Assembly (NCBI RefSeq): GCF_008831285.2
Contig: NC_045139.1
Location: forward strand, 1,682,704-1,746,703
DNA from: Nymphaea colorata
Lineage: Eukaryota; Streptophyta; Magnoliopsida; Nymphaeales; Nymphaeaceae
Length of the DNA stretch: 64,000 nt
Direction of reading: 5' to 3'
Shown here: positions 15,550 through 28,973 of the stretch, one piece after another
Layout of the letters: every line of letters starts with the position of its first letter
Numbering within the stretch: the stretch's first letter is position 1
Translations under genes and position numbers: made by a program
The notes under the pieces: model-generated
Database searches by the model: none
Seen by the model: the letters and a program-made list of their open reading frames with translations, nothing else
Told to the model about the DNA's origin: nothing

Positions 15550-16006
15550 AGTGCAGCGTTTCCACGCTTGCGTATGTTCGCCGTGGAGAGTAATACAACA
15601 CGCTTCACTCCGAGTCCATTTTTTCCCGGAGAGGTCAGTCATGGGACCTTTTGGGTGTGCTAACACCGCCTGAATCAAGAATGTTATGGGTTCGACGTGG
15701 CCATCTGCCTTTCTTGCTTCCAATGTTCCCCACACCAACCGCTGCTTGAGCAGAGCGCAGTTCACCTTCAATGAACTGCCCTCCCCCGTCCGGATATCAG
15801 TCGTCGCAGACGGTGGATTCCTCGCGTTCGATACCACAAGACAACTGATAGACGGTAGCCTGAACTTATGCAGCAACGATGAGATCATTTTGCGCTTAAG
15901 AGACATTGCTTCTGCTACAATCAAAGTGACAGCAGATACGTCGAAGCTTTATGCATTTTCTGCCTCTTTTGAATGGGAGACGAAGAGGCTCGATGATCTA
16001 GACTAG
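15550..16006 (+). pseudogene. Orphan post-LRR exon of a TNL, frameshifted
   Basis: Starts after a CAG acceptor (SAAFPRLRMFAVES) and matches the last exon of the intact TNLs. A deleted and rearranged stretch near 15630-15680 and a one-base loss at CTTCCAATGTTCC (intact copies have CCAAATG) throw it out of frame. The second part (QFTFNELPSPV to FEWETKRLDDLD) remains open to a TAG at 16004-16006. No LRR exon precedes it. Confidence 0.85.
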
Positions 16007-17100
16007 CTAGCCGCACCATTTCAGCTTCAGCTGAGTTAACAAAATATGACCATCTTGCCTTTGTCATGTGTAGATAAAATAAGTTCTTACTTTGAAATAT
16101 TTTTTATTCTCTTTTCTGTTTAATGTATTCTCGATTCTTCTTTGCAACATTAGTAGCGCTACAGCAAATGCTACAGATCCTTTGTGTTTTTTCTTGGGCT
16201 TGATTTATTGCGTGCTAACTGACATTGTTCAATCATGTTATTGAAATTGTGGACCTTGATCGATAGAGTGGTCATCTCTTCATATATATGCTCTTACACC
16301 TGAGATAATTCCTTGTTTTAAGGAGCTGCTATAAGAGATTTGTTATTGCCATTAACTGCACAATATTTTCTTGAATTTTGCATTATCTTTAATCGTTCCT
16401 TAGATCCATCATGATCTTCGTTGTCGTGATCTTTACCACATCATAATCTCCTCAGCATCATCATCAATGCAGCCATCTATGCGGCTATATTGCATCATTT
16501 GTATTTTGTTTTCAGCTCTAAGTTATGGGTCATAGTCTATGAAAATTTTGGAGAACAGAACAGGGCCTGCAATATTGGCAGCTCAGTATCTTTTCCAGAA
16601 GAAGCCCCTCGCTATTCATGTGTTCGAACTCTTACCGATGAAACACCTCAACATACAAGCAACGAAAAGAAAAGGAACTAATTAAGTTCTTAAATTGGAA
16701 TTCATTGGTAATCTACATGCAATATATAAGACATTGGTCCTTTGTAACGCACAACACTCGTATAAATTTCAAACTAATCTCTAGCGTGTGGCTTACTTTT
16801 TATATATAAAAGCAAAGTAATGGTAGACATTAAACTTAAAAGATCTGCGCAGTTGTGAAACAGTTGTTGGATTATCATAGGTTATTCTTTTCCTCATGTT
16901 CAAATTAACATAAACGAGTAAATGAAAAGAAGCCCGATCTACACTATTTTCGAATCTAGTAGGTTTCTTAATGTTCAATGATTACAAACTTTTGAAGAGA
17001 AACATGACGTACCAAATGACTGCGTGAGAGATGCCATGGGACCGGAAAAATGAAACTCGGTGCTTGCCCGGCTACCACCGGCAGCTTCGAAATTTGCATT
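16007..17100. repeat. Conserved TNL 3' flank
   Basis: 16010-16990 is matched by 34040-34960, and its latter part by 45790-46200 (shared words GTTCGAACTCTTACCGAT, GACATTAAACTTAAAAGATC). It is downstream sequence of the TNL duplication unit and carries no gene. Confidence 0.7.
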
Positions 17101-17880
17101 TTCAAGAACATAACCAAATTCACCATAGGTTACATGCGGCTTCCGATCTTGTGCTTAAGTGAAAGCCAGGAATGGGTTCCTCATCGTTAGCAATAAAAAG
17201 GTTGTTTGTGTTAATTGTCAACAAATTAAACTTGAACAATTTAATTTAAAAAATATAGATCGATCCCTTACAGGACTTTCAACATGTCTTTTTATTATTG
17301 ATAACGACGGTGGCCCAATTAAAATAAGATATGATAATATTGGAGGCAAACTGATAACAGAGTCTAAATCAGTTGGCAGTCCACCGATATGTTAATGAAG
17401 ACGAACTGGAGATTTTTGTTCTGTACATCAGCTGCCGGTCTTCCTCCACGTCTAATTAATATTGGAGTTATTGGAGGACCACTGCAATGGAGACGGGCCC
17501 TAAGAAGAACAGCTAGAAGAATTGGAAGTACAGGGGTTGGCAACGTTTTGGGGCTTCAAAATGATTAGCTATTTCAGATACTAACCCTATTGTTGAGGTT
17601 ATTAGATTGCTGAATATTTATGTTAATGTAAATGAAAGTAGAGAATGGGATAAAATTCCTGACATAGTTTTTTGATGTTAGGTTTTCCATTTTCTGATTT
17701 TGTTTTTAACTTTGCTGTTCTGTGTATATTCATTTGTTATTAATAAAAGGGGGGGAGCCTCCACTCTCATCAGTTTGCACTTTGGATCGTGCCAACTGCC
17801 ACCCACCAAAAGGACAAAGTTTAGAACTATCAACCACCAGAACTCGCTACTCTTATTTTATTTAAAATAGGTAGGAAATA
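17101..17880 (+). repeat. Upstream block with gene relic, TNL unit 2
   Basis: Shares sequence with 2290-2640, 5098-5400, 36410-36700 and 38800-39060. Contains the decayed peptides VIGGP...RRTARRIGS and EVIRLLNIYVNVNESREWDK in different frames. No intact reading frame. Confidence 0.55.
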
Positions 17881-18167
17881 ACATCACTTATTATATTACT
17901 TGCCTCAATATTACAATTTCAATGATTTGTCATCTCCCTTCCAACCACCTATATATAATATTATTTCAATGGTTCCTTCTTCTGCGTCTCTGGCCAATTA
18001 TATTTCAAACCACTTTCGCAAGTTCTGGAGGAAACTGGTAAGCTAGCTTCTCCCGAGCCGACTAAGGGGATAAAGGTTCCAAAGCTATGTTCGTCGTTCC
18101 GGAAGAAGGTAACAAGTAGGCAAACCAAGCTGTTGAAGGAGGAGTCGACGCTCTTGATGAAGGTGAA
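17881..18167 (+). promoter_or_regulatory. Core promoter and leader of the TNL at 18168
   Basis: A TATATAAT box sits at 17952-17959, about 210 bases before the ATG. The same CTATATATAAT word is at the equivalent place upstream of the TIR pseudo-exon (39424-39434). The leader (GGAAACTGGTAAG, TTCTCCCGAGCCG, CGTTCCGGAAGAAGGTAAC) is conserved among all units. The start ATG has the strong context GAAATGG. Confidence 0.5.
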
Positions 18168-21100
18168 ATGGAAGCATCATCATCGTCAGCACCATTTGAG
18201 TTTGATGTATTTTTGAGCTTCAGAGGGAAGGACACTCGAAAGGGGTTTACCGGCCATCTTTATGATCGCCTGAAGCTACATGGCATCTCTGCCTTCAAGG
18301 ACAGTGAGGACCTCGAAAGAGGCCAAGAGATAGAGGAATTGCTGAACTACATAGAGCGGTCCATGATTTTGATGCCCATCTTTTCAATGGGGTACGCGGA
18401 GTCGAGATGGTGTTTGAAGGAGATCACCATGATGGTGGCATGCCGGAGGCTCATCATTCCTGTGTTCTTCGACGTAGAACCTTTGGACGTTCGTGATCAG
18501 ATTGACCATTTTGCTCATGCTTTTGAACGATACCAAAAGGATACCGAAATAGATCAGCAGGAGGTGAGCAATTGGAGGCGCGCCTTGGAGACAGTAGGCA
18601 GTTTATGTGGCTTCCATCTCAAGAACGACGCCGACGGGTAAAAAGACCTGTCCTCGCTCTCTCTCTCTCTCTCATGTATATATACATATATACACACACA
18701 CACACATGAAGTTCGATGATGTCGTGTGTGCCCTGTGGTAAAAATTAAAAATTTGTCAACAAGCGGTCTCACATGAGCATTACCGATGGTTTGTATGTGA
18801 GAGTTATTGACAGTTTGTGATGTAAGAGCAGTTTATGTTGGTTTAGCTGCAATCCATGGTACTTTTTAGGAGTTGTTTGGTAGCAGCGACACTGAGTGTC
18901 CCAAAAGTCTATCTCAAAGATCTGATTGAGGTACTTCTTTTGTTTCACAAACTTGCCTCAATCTTTGGGTCAGATTCCCCATAGCTACCTATTTTTAGAC
19001 CAGCATATTACAGCATGCTAGAGCAGAAAACACTCTTATAAGGTATGGTTTAGTTTCTGATTCTATTTTAATTTTTTCCATTGTGCAAAAGGAGCTTCTA
19101 CCCGTAAACGTTCTCTGCATTAATTATATTTTTCCATTTTTTGTGCTGAATAAAAATTCCAAAGAGTTAGGCACTTCAAGCTTTGTGATATTTCCATCCT
19201 GGCCATATTCCCACAAGTCAGGCCCCTTATTTAATTAATGTCCCATTCTGATCTTTTCCTTCCTTGAATGATCATGTTAGGGATGAGGCAAAGCTGGTAC
19301 TTCTTATCGTCAGAAGGGTGCTAAAAGAAGTAAGCAAGTTCCCTTACCAAGTTGCAGAACACCCAATTGGCGTTGATGCTCATGTTAATGAAGTGAAGAA
19401 ACTCTGCAAATATGGCAGTGCTGTACAATTCATTGGCATCCATGGGATGGGAGGCATTGGCAAAACAACAATTGCCAAGGCCATTTATAACGACCTATTT
19501 CTTGAGTTTGAAGCTAGCAGTTTTCTTTTTAATATTAGGGAGAAATTTCAACAGCACAGAGAACTGGAGCTACAACGGCAGCTCACTCATGACATCCTAA
19601 AAATCGATGATCCACAAATTTATAGCGTTGAAGATGGAAAAGGCATGATAAAAAACAGAATGAATTCCAAAAAGGTGCTAATTATCTTAGATGATATTGA
19701 CGACGGGTACCAACTAGACGCATTGGCTGGTGGAAGAGATTGGTTTGGACATGGAAGTATGATCTTCATCACAACGAGAAACTGGAAGGTAATACAAGAA
19801 CATGGTCTGAGTGAAGGTCAAATTTACAAGGTTAATGGTCTCAACTATGAGCAATCATGTTACTTGTTTAAGTGGTATGCTTTTAAAGGTCGAGAACCAG
19901 AAAAAGGTTGTCGTCAGCTGTTGGATGCATTTGTTAAAGCTGGTGGGGGAATACCACTGGCACTTCAAATGATTGGATTGACTTTAGCTCCCAAAAGAAA
20001 AGTACAAGAGTGGAAATATCTACTCGATAAGTTGCAACATATTCCTGTCGATCGCATTCAAGAGCGATTGAGGATAAGCTATGATGGATTGAAGGAGGAA
20101 GAACAGAAGCAGATATTTCTGGATATCTCATGCTTTTTCATTGGTAAGGACAGAGAGAAGGCAACTCATATGTGGGAAGCATGTGGTTTATACCCAAAAT
20201 TTGTCATTCCGGTCCTTCTTAGTAGGTCACTTATTAACATAGATCAGCATGGGGAGTTTTCAATGCATGATCTCGTCCGGGACATGGGAAGGGAAATAGT
20301 TCGTCAACATGGGATCGCCGAGCCTTGGATGATAAGTAGGCTATGGAGTTCACAAGACATATTTGTTCTGCTTCGCCAGATGGTCTCTCTCTCTCTCTCT
20401 CTCTGATTAGTACGAAGTTCAGATAAAGATTGCAGTTTGTTTTTTTTATTACAACATTGTGGACAAGGCATGAGAATTAACCCGGAGAAACATAATTTCA
20501 GGAAGAGTTTTCTCAACTTGTCTCATTGTACATAGAAATCAAATTTTAGTCAAGTGCAATACACATGATACATCGCACACTGGCCTACACAAAGGTACCT
20601 CACTCACAATCGTGAGTTCTACACACTTTTCATCTCTTAATTAGCTTCACACGCAAATGTGGAGCTTGGTTGACCCTACTTGTAGGTGATCAGGGAGGAA
20701 ATGATGGAACGTCCCACCACCTTCTGCATTTTTCTTGAAGCTTCTTGTCACTATAAAGCTCTATAATTGCCAATGAAACTTGCAGGAAGACTGCTCCAGT
20801 TGGAAGGTTGCAATAACTAAATGTCTGAGCTAAAATTGCCTCTTTTTATCCAGGTGCCAATCGAACGCGTCAAAGGGATCATGCTTCCTAAAAGCAGAAA
20901 CGACTTTGAAGGTACTGAAAGCAGCTGCCTTCAGAACAGAATAGCAGGTCAAAGATCAAATCTAGATAAATGCTTCACCGCCCAGTGCTTTGAACTAATG
21001 CTTAATCTGAGGATTCTTCAGCTTGAGGGCATAAGCTTTGAAGGCAATTTCCAGCATTTTCCTAAAGGTTTGAGATGGTTGGCATTGGAAAACTGTCGCT

Positions 21101-23963
21101 TCACTTCTCCGCCACATGATTTTGACATTGAGAAGGTCGCCTTACTTGATTTGTCCGGCTGCAGTCTCATGGCTGAATGTTTCACCAATTATTCCTTGAT
21201 GAGAACACTGGTAATAAGAAGAGGGAGCTCCTTTCGCTTTTCTTTTTTATATCATGTTTAGGTTTTCGCAAACCAGAGGGTTAATGCTTAAAAATTTTGT
21301 AGGACCTCAGTTATTTGAAATTTCTCAATCTTGCTCGAACGGAGATATCTAGCACTCCTGATTTTACCAATGTACGTTGGCTGGAGAAACTGATACTTAG
21401 TGACTGCACAAAGTTAACTAAGGTTCATGAATCTATTGGGATACTGAAGAGCTTGTTGAGCTTGGACCTAGGAGGATGTAAGATTCTGAGCAAAATACCA
21501 GATTCTGTTTGCAGATTAAGTTCTCTCAAGTCTTTTGATCTACGGAAGTGTGCGAAAGTTGAGTATTTGCCTGAAAGCCTGGGGAATATGAAGTCACTAC
21601 AGAAGCTTTATCTTGACAGTACAAGCATTGAAACCTTACCTGATTCAATCGGAAGTCTTACAAGACTTGGAGTTCTGTCTTTGAAAGGTTGCATGTGCCT
21701 GAATGCGTTACCTAGTTCCTTTCGAAATTTAGTATGTTTACAACACATGATAGTCCAGGGAACTTTCGTGAAGGGAAGAGAGAACAACATTTATTACAAA
21801 AAGGAAGGAGTTGAAGTGCGTGCTTCATCCCTCGACTTGCTTGCTATACTGCCAAACTTATTTTGTAGAAGAATATGCAGACTTACTTTGACTGATTATA
21901 AAACTGAGGAGCTGCCAGATTCTATGAAAAATATGACCAATCTTAGCTCATTGGAGTTGCATTGCCATGCAATCAGAGAATTACCTTCCTACATTGGGTC
22001 TCTCAGAAGAATTAAGAAACTCAAATTACTTTGTATGGAGCTCAAAAGTTTGCCTAATTCTGTTGGTGCACTGAAGGAACTCGTCACTTTCGAGATTTTC
22101 GCGGGCAGTATGAAAGCTCTACCCGATTCGATTGGAGAACTAGAAAGCCTTGAAATTTTGCTCATCAGGTACAACAAGTTGACGTCGCTACCTCATAGTA
22201 TTGGATACCTGGAAAATCTTCGAACGCTTCTGTTGTACAATTGCTTCAACCTAAAAGACTTGCCTGCTTCAATCAGTTCTCTAGGAAGACTTCAAAGGTT
22301 ATCGTTAACGCATTGCCATAATTTGAAAAAGCTATCCCTTGCTTCTGTGCCACAGCCAGGCAGTTCGCAACCCTCTGCTTTATCTCAGCCTTTGTCCCAA
22401 AAGATGCCGGAACAGAGTGGGCACGCTTCTCTTCTGCAACGACTTTCCTCTTCCTTATTCCACCTTGAAGTTTCCCACTGCGTTCGACTGAGAGAAGTAA
22501 ACGTTTCGAACTTGCAGTCATTGGTGAACTTGGATCTTCGAGGTTGTGACTTGTTAGAAGACATCCTTGGTCTGGAAAATATTACCAACTTGGAAATTCT
22601 TGTTTTGCCCGCTCCAGCGTGTGCCCTTAGCGACAACTTCAATGAAAGATCTTTTAAGGTACATCTCTTCCGGACTTTACTATTGTATTGACGACGTATG
22701 CATTCTTTTCTTGATTATAAATTTTAATCATGTTAATAGGCCCGTAGGATTGTGACTGAAACTGGTTATCTCTTTGGCTCGAGATCCATTCATAGAGCGT
22801 AAAGAGGATAACGTGTACGACGAGATCAACAATAAAAAGTTGTCGATCCTTTTAACTGCACGATCAGACAGTAAGGATAATGCGTTAGTTAAAATTTGAT
22901 GCCGATCAAACAAATGTACGAACAGGAGAATTGAAACTCTACTTTTTTTTTTCTATTAAGGTCAAAATTCCTTCGGTACGCAAACAATATGCTTTATCAG
23001 ATTTGACAGTTTATCCTCGTTGGTATTTTACTTTCTTTTTCGTCTACAAATTGCTAGCAGTGCCTGTCCGAGAGGTGTGCCTTAGTCAAGAAAACAATTT
23101 TAAGGGGGCGTTTGGATGACACCCCATTTAACCCGGTTTTCTAAAAAACTGTTTTCATGAAAACCAAGTTTTTTAATGAACTTTAAGATTTATTTGGGCG
23201 ATAACCCAAATCTTGGTTTTTTGTAAAAATCCTAACGCGAAAACAAAATCAAGTTTTGTTCTTAACCCAGTTTTAATGGCACCCAAACAATCTAAAAAGT
23301 TGGTTTAGGGTGTCACCCAAACGCCGTCTAAAACTTGTTATTTCCACACACCCGTAGGCCCTTTAGAGCTTGTTCTTCCCTTAGATTGATTTTAGTGTAT
23401 TGCGCACTATTATTGCCTGCAAACAGAGGGCATCGTTTCCACAATTACAAAGGTTCGTCGTGGAAAGTACTGAAGGAAACGTCAGACTTGATCCATTTTT
23501 GCGAGGAACTACCCTCCCGGCGTTGACGGAGGTGCCAAGAGAGCATACTCTTCCTTCTGGTTTGAAGAACATTGTACATCAGACCGAAACGCTTACACTT
23601 ACACCAGCAATATCATGGGTTCGACGTGGGCATTTGCCTTTCTTGCTTCCAAATGTTCCCCACGCCAACCGCCGCTTGAGAAGAGCGCAGTTCACCTTCG
23701 AAAGACTGCCTTCGCCCATCCTGATATCAGTCGTCGCCGACGACGGCCGGCTCCTGTTTGAGACTACCAAAAACCTGGTGGGCTCTAGCCTGAACTTATG
23801 CAGCGACGATGAGATCGTCTGTCGATTAAGAGACATTATTTCTGGCACGATCGGCGTGACGGCTGATATGTCGAGGCTTTCTCGATTTTCTGCCTCTTTT
23901 GAATGGGAGATGAAACGGCTCGATGACCTACAGAAGCCAGCTGCCGTCACCAGTTCAACTTGA
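18168..23963 (+). CDS. TIR-NBS-LRR immune receptor (TNL), intact, 1273 aa
   Basis: Predicted exons 18168-18637, 19281-20382, 20854-21210, 21303-22658 and 23427-23963. All have GT/AG ends and matching phases, totalling 3822 bases. TIR domain, residues 10-157, with FDVFLSFRGKDTRKGF and glutamate E85 in SRWCLKEI, the residue needed for NADase activity in TNL TIR domains. NBS, about 170-510: P-loop GMGGIGKTT 212-220, kinase-2 LIILDDID, RNBS-B FITTRN, GLPL-type GGIPLAL, RNBS-D FLDISCFF, MHD at 485-487. LRRs lie in exons 3-4 (about 14 LxxLxxLxxL units), then a Ser/Gln/Pro-rich linker. The last exon (1096-1273) is a post-LRR domain. Such receptors sense pathogen effectors inside the cell and signal through EDS1 family proteins. 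The effector is unknown. Manual splicing may be off at the weak GTCTCT donor of exon 2. A MITE lies in intron 4. Confidence 0.9.
23104..23328. mobile_element. Tourist/Harbinger-like MITE in TNL intron 4
   Basis: A 225-bp element with terminal inverted repeats GGGGGCGTTTGGATGACAC and its mirrored partner (reverse complement of the right end: GACGGCGTTTGGGTGACAC). It is flanked by TAA at 23101-23103 and TAA at 23329-23331. A 3-bp TAA/TWA duplication and G-rich ends fit the PIF/Harbinger superfamily. The same intron at 33052-33577 lacks it. No protein is encoded. Confidence 0.8.
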
Positions 23964-24409
23964 GCACCGGAGCTAATGAAACATATCCGTCTTCCCTTTG
24001 TCGATCGTGTGTTGATAAAATAACTTCATGTTCCGAATACTTTCTTCGTTAAAGATTGCTGGCACTACAACAATTACTGAAAATCCTTTCTGCTTCTTTC
24101 TTGGGCTTGATTTATTGGATGCCAACTGACATTGTTCAATCATGTTCTTGTTGAAAAACACAAAAATAATAAAAGATGTTTTAAGTGGTTTTTCACTACG
24201 ATCACCTTGATTGTTCATGCTCTTACACCTGAGTTTAAAAGGAGCAGTTACAAGAGATCTATTATTACCATTAACTGCATAATAATTCCTTGATTTATGC
24301 ATTGTCTTTTACGGTTCCTTAGATTCACCATGCATGCCTCGTAATCTCCAATATTATCCGCACCATCATCAGTGCCACCATCTAGGCTGCTATATTGGTC
24401 ATCTATTTA
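23964..24409. other. 3' flank of the intact TNL
   Basis: Similar to 16007-16450 and 34040-34440 (CTTGGGCTTGATTTATTGGATGCCAA region). Probably includes the 3' UTR. No separate gene. Confidence 0.5.
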
Positions 24410-25470
24410 TTCATGGAAGGGGTCAGTAGAACTATAAGCCTATTCGAGAATTAAACTAAGGGGAGCAGCAAAATTATCTAGAATATCACTGACCCTGCAG
24501 CCGGTATTACTGGTTGTCTTCTATAGTCGTTCTTACTCTGATTTTGTCTGATGTTGTTCGATTTTATTTGATCCTTTCTGCATTACAAATTCATTCTAGA
24601 AACTTGTTATGTATTTTGAACGGAGATGTATATAAGGAAGTCTCTCACGGCTAATGGAGTTCAAAAACTTTTGCTTCTCTATCAGTCGTACTCTGTTCTG
24701 ATTCCTCCCCTTTACTGCTTTACTGCTCTCTGTTTTCTACAGATGTGGGATCAGGACATGAACATTGCCAAGTTCTTTCTCCAGATGGAAAATAGAGAAA
24801 CCTTGGGACCCACTTAGATCTTTGTAATCTTTGAATCCAATCAGATGCAGCAGAGCTGTATCCGTTGTTCATTGAAGGCTGAGAAATAGTCCTTGTCGAT
24901 GTAATCCTCTAGCTGCTTCCATTGTTCAATATCTATATGATTGGAACTTCCCAGAAAATTTTTCTTTCCTTCATACTATGCTAGCTCGTGTCATTGGTTC
25001 TAACATATTATCTCCTGGTTAGTTTTTATGTTTTGATTGTGATGATCTATAAGCGGATACTGCCTTCATCTCTAACATAAAAAACTGTCATTATGTCATT
25101 TGCTGCTGTTGCTGGGTTAGATATTAATGCTCACAAATCATGTTTATTCCTTCTGGTGCCTCAGAGGACGACTGTATGGAAATCTCAAATCGATTAGGCT
25201 GGAGGAAGGCCAATCTTCCTGTCTCTTATTTGGGTCTTCCTCTCTTCGTACTCGTGCAAAATTTGCTTAATTAAACATATTCTCAATCAATTGGTTGATT
25301 ATCTGCTGATGTGTTTCAAGCTACCTAACCAAATTCTATCTGTCATTAAGAGGGAAAGTTGCTGAAAGTGACTCGCAAAGGAAGTTCCACTTTATTAGTT
25401 GGAAAAGTCTTTGTGGTCCGGTGGTGGAAGGTGGAGTCCGTTTGAAAAGTCTTTTGGTCTACTAATAGAG
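24410..25470 (+). repeat. Duplicated 3' flank containing LINE-derived sequence
   Basis: 24410-24745 matches 46306-46686 and 24746-25470 matches 47418-48230. The second copy carries an extra 731 bases between the two parts. From about 25100 the sequence is a decayed LINE reverse transcriptase end: NAHKSC, then SYLGLPL, as in the region after the YADD box of plant LINEs. Multiple stops. A short piece near 25250-25320 also recurs at 43290-43345. Confidence 0.65.
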
Positions 25471-28200
25471 CTCATATGATTCATTTATCTCTAAAAGTAT
25501 ATATGAAACGTAACCATGTGTTGGCCTAGCTCAAAAAAAAAAAAATTACATGTAAATTTTAAAAAATTTTACTTGTTCAATATAAAAATTTTAAAAAATG
25601 ATATTTTAACTCATGTCAAAATTTAGAAACTTTAATTTGGTTCTCCTCATGAAATTTTTTTTGGCTCCAGCCTTGTTTATGGGTAATACCTTTGAAAGAA
25701 GAGTTAGTTGCAAAAGTCATTCAAAAATGTCAAGAAAAAATGTCCACGGGGGCGGGGAGGAAGTCAGTCATCTCATTAGATGTAAATAAACTGAAGAATG
25801 CTGGAAAGGCTAAATTTAGGACTGATGATTAGGGAACGGAGCATAATACTTTTACCATTTAGCTGACGAGAAGCTCACTTTAGGCATGAAATGGTGTGAA
25901 GACTCAAATGAAAGCTTTGCTTGGGTAGCTCTCCCCTTGGGTTAACCACGTCGTTAGTAGTACTACTTTAGTGCAGGAGGAAGACAAATAAATTTCCAAT
26001 CAGTTTTGAATTCAAAGTTGGATTTAGAGTTAAATAAATGTCGTTTGACTAATACCAATATGTTTTGAAAATCGATTTTTAATATTTGACAACAATACAT
26101 TTCCGTTTCTGTTGTGTATTAATTAAAAGTTGGATCTAAATTTAGTTGTGAATTTAAAGTCAGAGTTTACTATATAATTTAAAGGGTTAAAGAACTTTTG
26201 AATTAGTGGCCCTAAGGCAGAAAATTATGGCTGCATCTTGGCATGGCTAGCAAGCGGTAACTAATGAGATCGGTTTCAAAGTGTTTTTGGAAGAATATGC
26301 TCAACCAGGTCCAATATTGAAATTTAAAATAAATAGGATTTTAGGTCAAGGATACGCATTAAGATCCCTCTTTTACTTTTTTTTTTTCCATTAGGCTGCG
26401 ACGCTGCGTTTGATGGCAAGAAAGTTTTTCAGGTGGTAAAGTTTTGTTGATGGGGAAACACGCTCTCTTTTTCATGCCTGCAAGAGAATCGCAGGTAGAA
26501 GAAAGGAGGAGGGAGAAAGAGGGGAGATGAAAGGACAAGGCAAGAGAGCGGGGAGGGAAGATGCAGCGGAAAAAAGGGAAAGAATAGCAGGGGGAAGGAA
26601 AGTTCCTGCACCGATGGCCAGGAGAATAGCTCTGCCTGTGGCAGTCACCCCTGCAGCCTGCACCTTCCTCAGTCGCCTATACGCCTACTGCCAAATAAAA
26701 TGACAGAAATGCCCTTGAATGAGGAAAATGAAACCACCCCTTACATGGAAGAACAAAAGAAAAGGAAAACTTTATTTTTTTAGGAGACAAACTGAAATAT
26801 CATTCATAATAATAGCAAGAGATCCAGAGACGCGGGTGGGAGCAGTTTCCCCATCTGCAGTGACTGTGGAAGAAGACTCCACTCAAGCTAGCCTCTTTAG
26901 TTTGGTGCTGGGAAAAGCTTCTTCTTCTCCGTTCTTCTGCAATTTTCTGGCCTCTTTTCAAACATTATCATTTTAATTTCATATCATACATGGAAATCTT
27001 GGAACCCAAATCCGTGTAGGAGAAAAGCAGAACTCAAGGAGCGATAGGCGCGAAAGGTGACGATGACAACTAGGCCTGGGCGTCGGGGCCCGGGGGGCCG
27101 GGCCCGGGCCCGGGCCCGATAAGCCATGGATTCCTCCACCACTATTTCCATATGAAAATGACAGAAACAAATTGTCCCCTGTGGAGTTTAGCATTTAGTA
27201 CAGACCCATCACCATATAATGACCGCTGCCGGTTCCATTGCTTTTAGGGGAAGATATTTTGGAAGAGACTGAAAAGATCACCACCAGTTTGTTTGGTGAT
27301 GCGTGGTAAAGCCACCTGCTTTTGAAAGGACGAATAATGGATGGAAAGGATGCAATATAATCGTAATCTGTTCGGCAACCAGAATCTTTCTTATATGCTT
27401 TTCCGAAAGAGAGCTGGATGGAGATGGAACCCGTGGAAAGCAATGGAAAAGTCCGCAAGTGCGGACTGTCGTTGAATGACAAGGAAGGCCTCATTAGCAA
27501 GAAAGATGGGCATCTCATGTTTGTGCCAGTTCAAAGGGAAAGAGGCACTATCTAACAAGAAAATTTATAACTCAAATCTGCAATATTTGACTATTACGAA
27601 GGCATGCATGGTCTAAACATGTGGGTGAGTCCATAGACACATGAATATCATCATGGAAGGGCCATGGGGGCATGAACTGCTACAAGAATGCAAGGCATTT
27701 ATTGAGGTTTGTCCTAATTTATTGAGAGGGCAGCTCTGTGTCAGCCCAATAAAGCAATCAGGAGGGCCTTCATCAGAACGCAGTCTTGCTGAGTTGCTGT
27801 CCTATATGAAAAGGGAAAAAGATTAGCCGGTGGATAAGGGCACAAAGATCATGAATAAATTATTTAAGGGGCGTTTGATTACTTAGATTTAACGTGACAT
27901 GGTTTTGTTGATCTGGCCAAAGGTCCACAACAATTTTGTATTGAGAAAATGTGTGATTTAAGATTGGAAGAGGGAGGGTTTGAGCATAAATGCATGCATC
28001 TCAAATCTTGGGGATTTCCAATGCAACTCTAATGGGGGTATAAGGTCCCTCCCCTTTATTGCCAAAGAATCAAAGAATGAGTCCAACAAGAACGGACAAA
28101 CAAGAAAACCCTCAATAAGGGCTACTTTAAAGCGACGAGGGATCCAAGAAACAAATCAAAACAAAAACGAAAAGTACCACCGCTTCAATGAATTTACCGG
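25471..28200. other. Intergenic, no convincing gene
   Basis: Low-complexity and AT-rich, apart from a GC-rich patch at 27072-27120 (TAGGCCTGGGCG followed by runs of GGGCCC) resembling the end of the hAT-like element at 5428. Short open frames at 26719-26976, 27195-27518 (minus) and 27641-27826 show no recognisable domain. 27120-27180 resembles 38305-38370. Confidence 0.45.
27072..27120. mobile_element. Fragment of hAT-like GC-rich element end
   Basis: TAGGCCTGGGCG and the following GGGCCCGGG repeats match the terminal style of 5428-5788 (TTGCCTGGGCACCGGGCC). No partner end is visible, so it is a broken copy or a chance GC repeat. Confidence 0.35.
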
Positions 28201-28415
28201 AACAGACGAGAAAAATGCTTCCAATGATGTCTTGTTCTGCGTCTCTGGCCATTTATATTTGGCACCCACTTTCCCAAGTTCTAGAGGAAACTGGTACAGC
28301 TTCTCCCGAGCCGAAGAAGGGATAAAGGCACTAAAGTTATGCCCCATCGTTTCGGAGGAAGTAAGAACTAGGCAAACAAACTGTTGGAGGAGTGGACGCT
28401 TGTCTTGAAGGTGAA
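28201..28415 (+). promoter_or_regulatory. Leader of the TNL at 28416
   Basis: Conserved leader words TGCGTCTCTGGCC, CAAGTTCTAGAGGAAACTGG and CTTCTCCCGAGCCGAAG align with 17975-18060 and 39450-39530. The ATG at 28416 is chosen because it lies in the same GAAATGGAAGC context as in every paralogue. An upstream non-ATG extension is open but not conserved. Confidence 0.45.
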
Positions 28416-28929
28416 ATGGAAGCATCGTCATCGTCAACAAAATTTGAGTATGATGTACCGTCAACAAAATTTGAGTATGATGTATTTTTGAGCTTCAGAG
28501 GGGCGGACACTCGAAAGGGGTTTACAGGCCATCTCTATGATCGCCTAAAGCTTCACGGCGTCTCGGCCTTCAAGGACAGTGAAGACCTTGAGAAAGGCCA
28601 AGAGATCGGTGAATTGCTGAGCTACATCGTTAGGTCCATGATCTTCATGCCCATCTTTTCAAAGGGGTATGCAGAGTCGAGATGGTGTTTGAAGGAGATC
28701 AGCATGATGGTGGCATGTGAGAGGCTCATCATTCCCGTGTTCTTCGACGTAGAACCTGTAGAGGTTCGTGATCAGATTGAACATTTTGCTTCTGCTTTTG
28801 AACGACACGAAAGGGATGCCAACATGGACCAGGTGAGCAATTGGAGGCACGCCTTGAAGACAGTGGGCAAGTTAAGTGGTTTCCATCTCAAAAACGACAC
28901 CAACGGGTATGAAATCTCTCTCTATTCTT

Positions 28930-28973
<44 letters not shown>

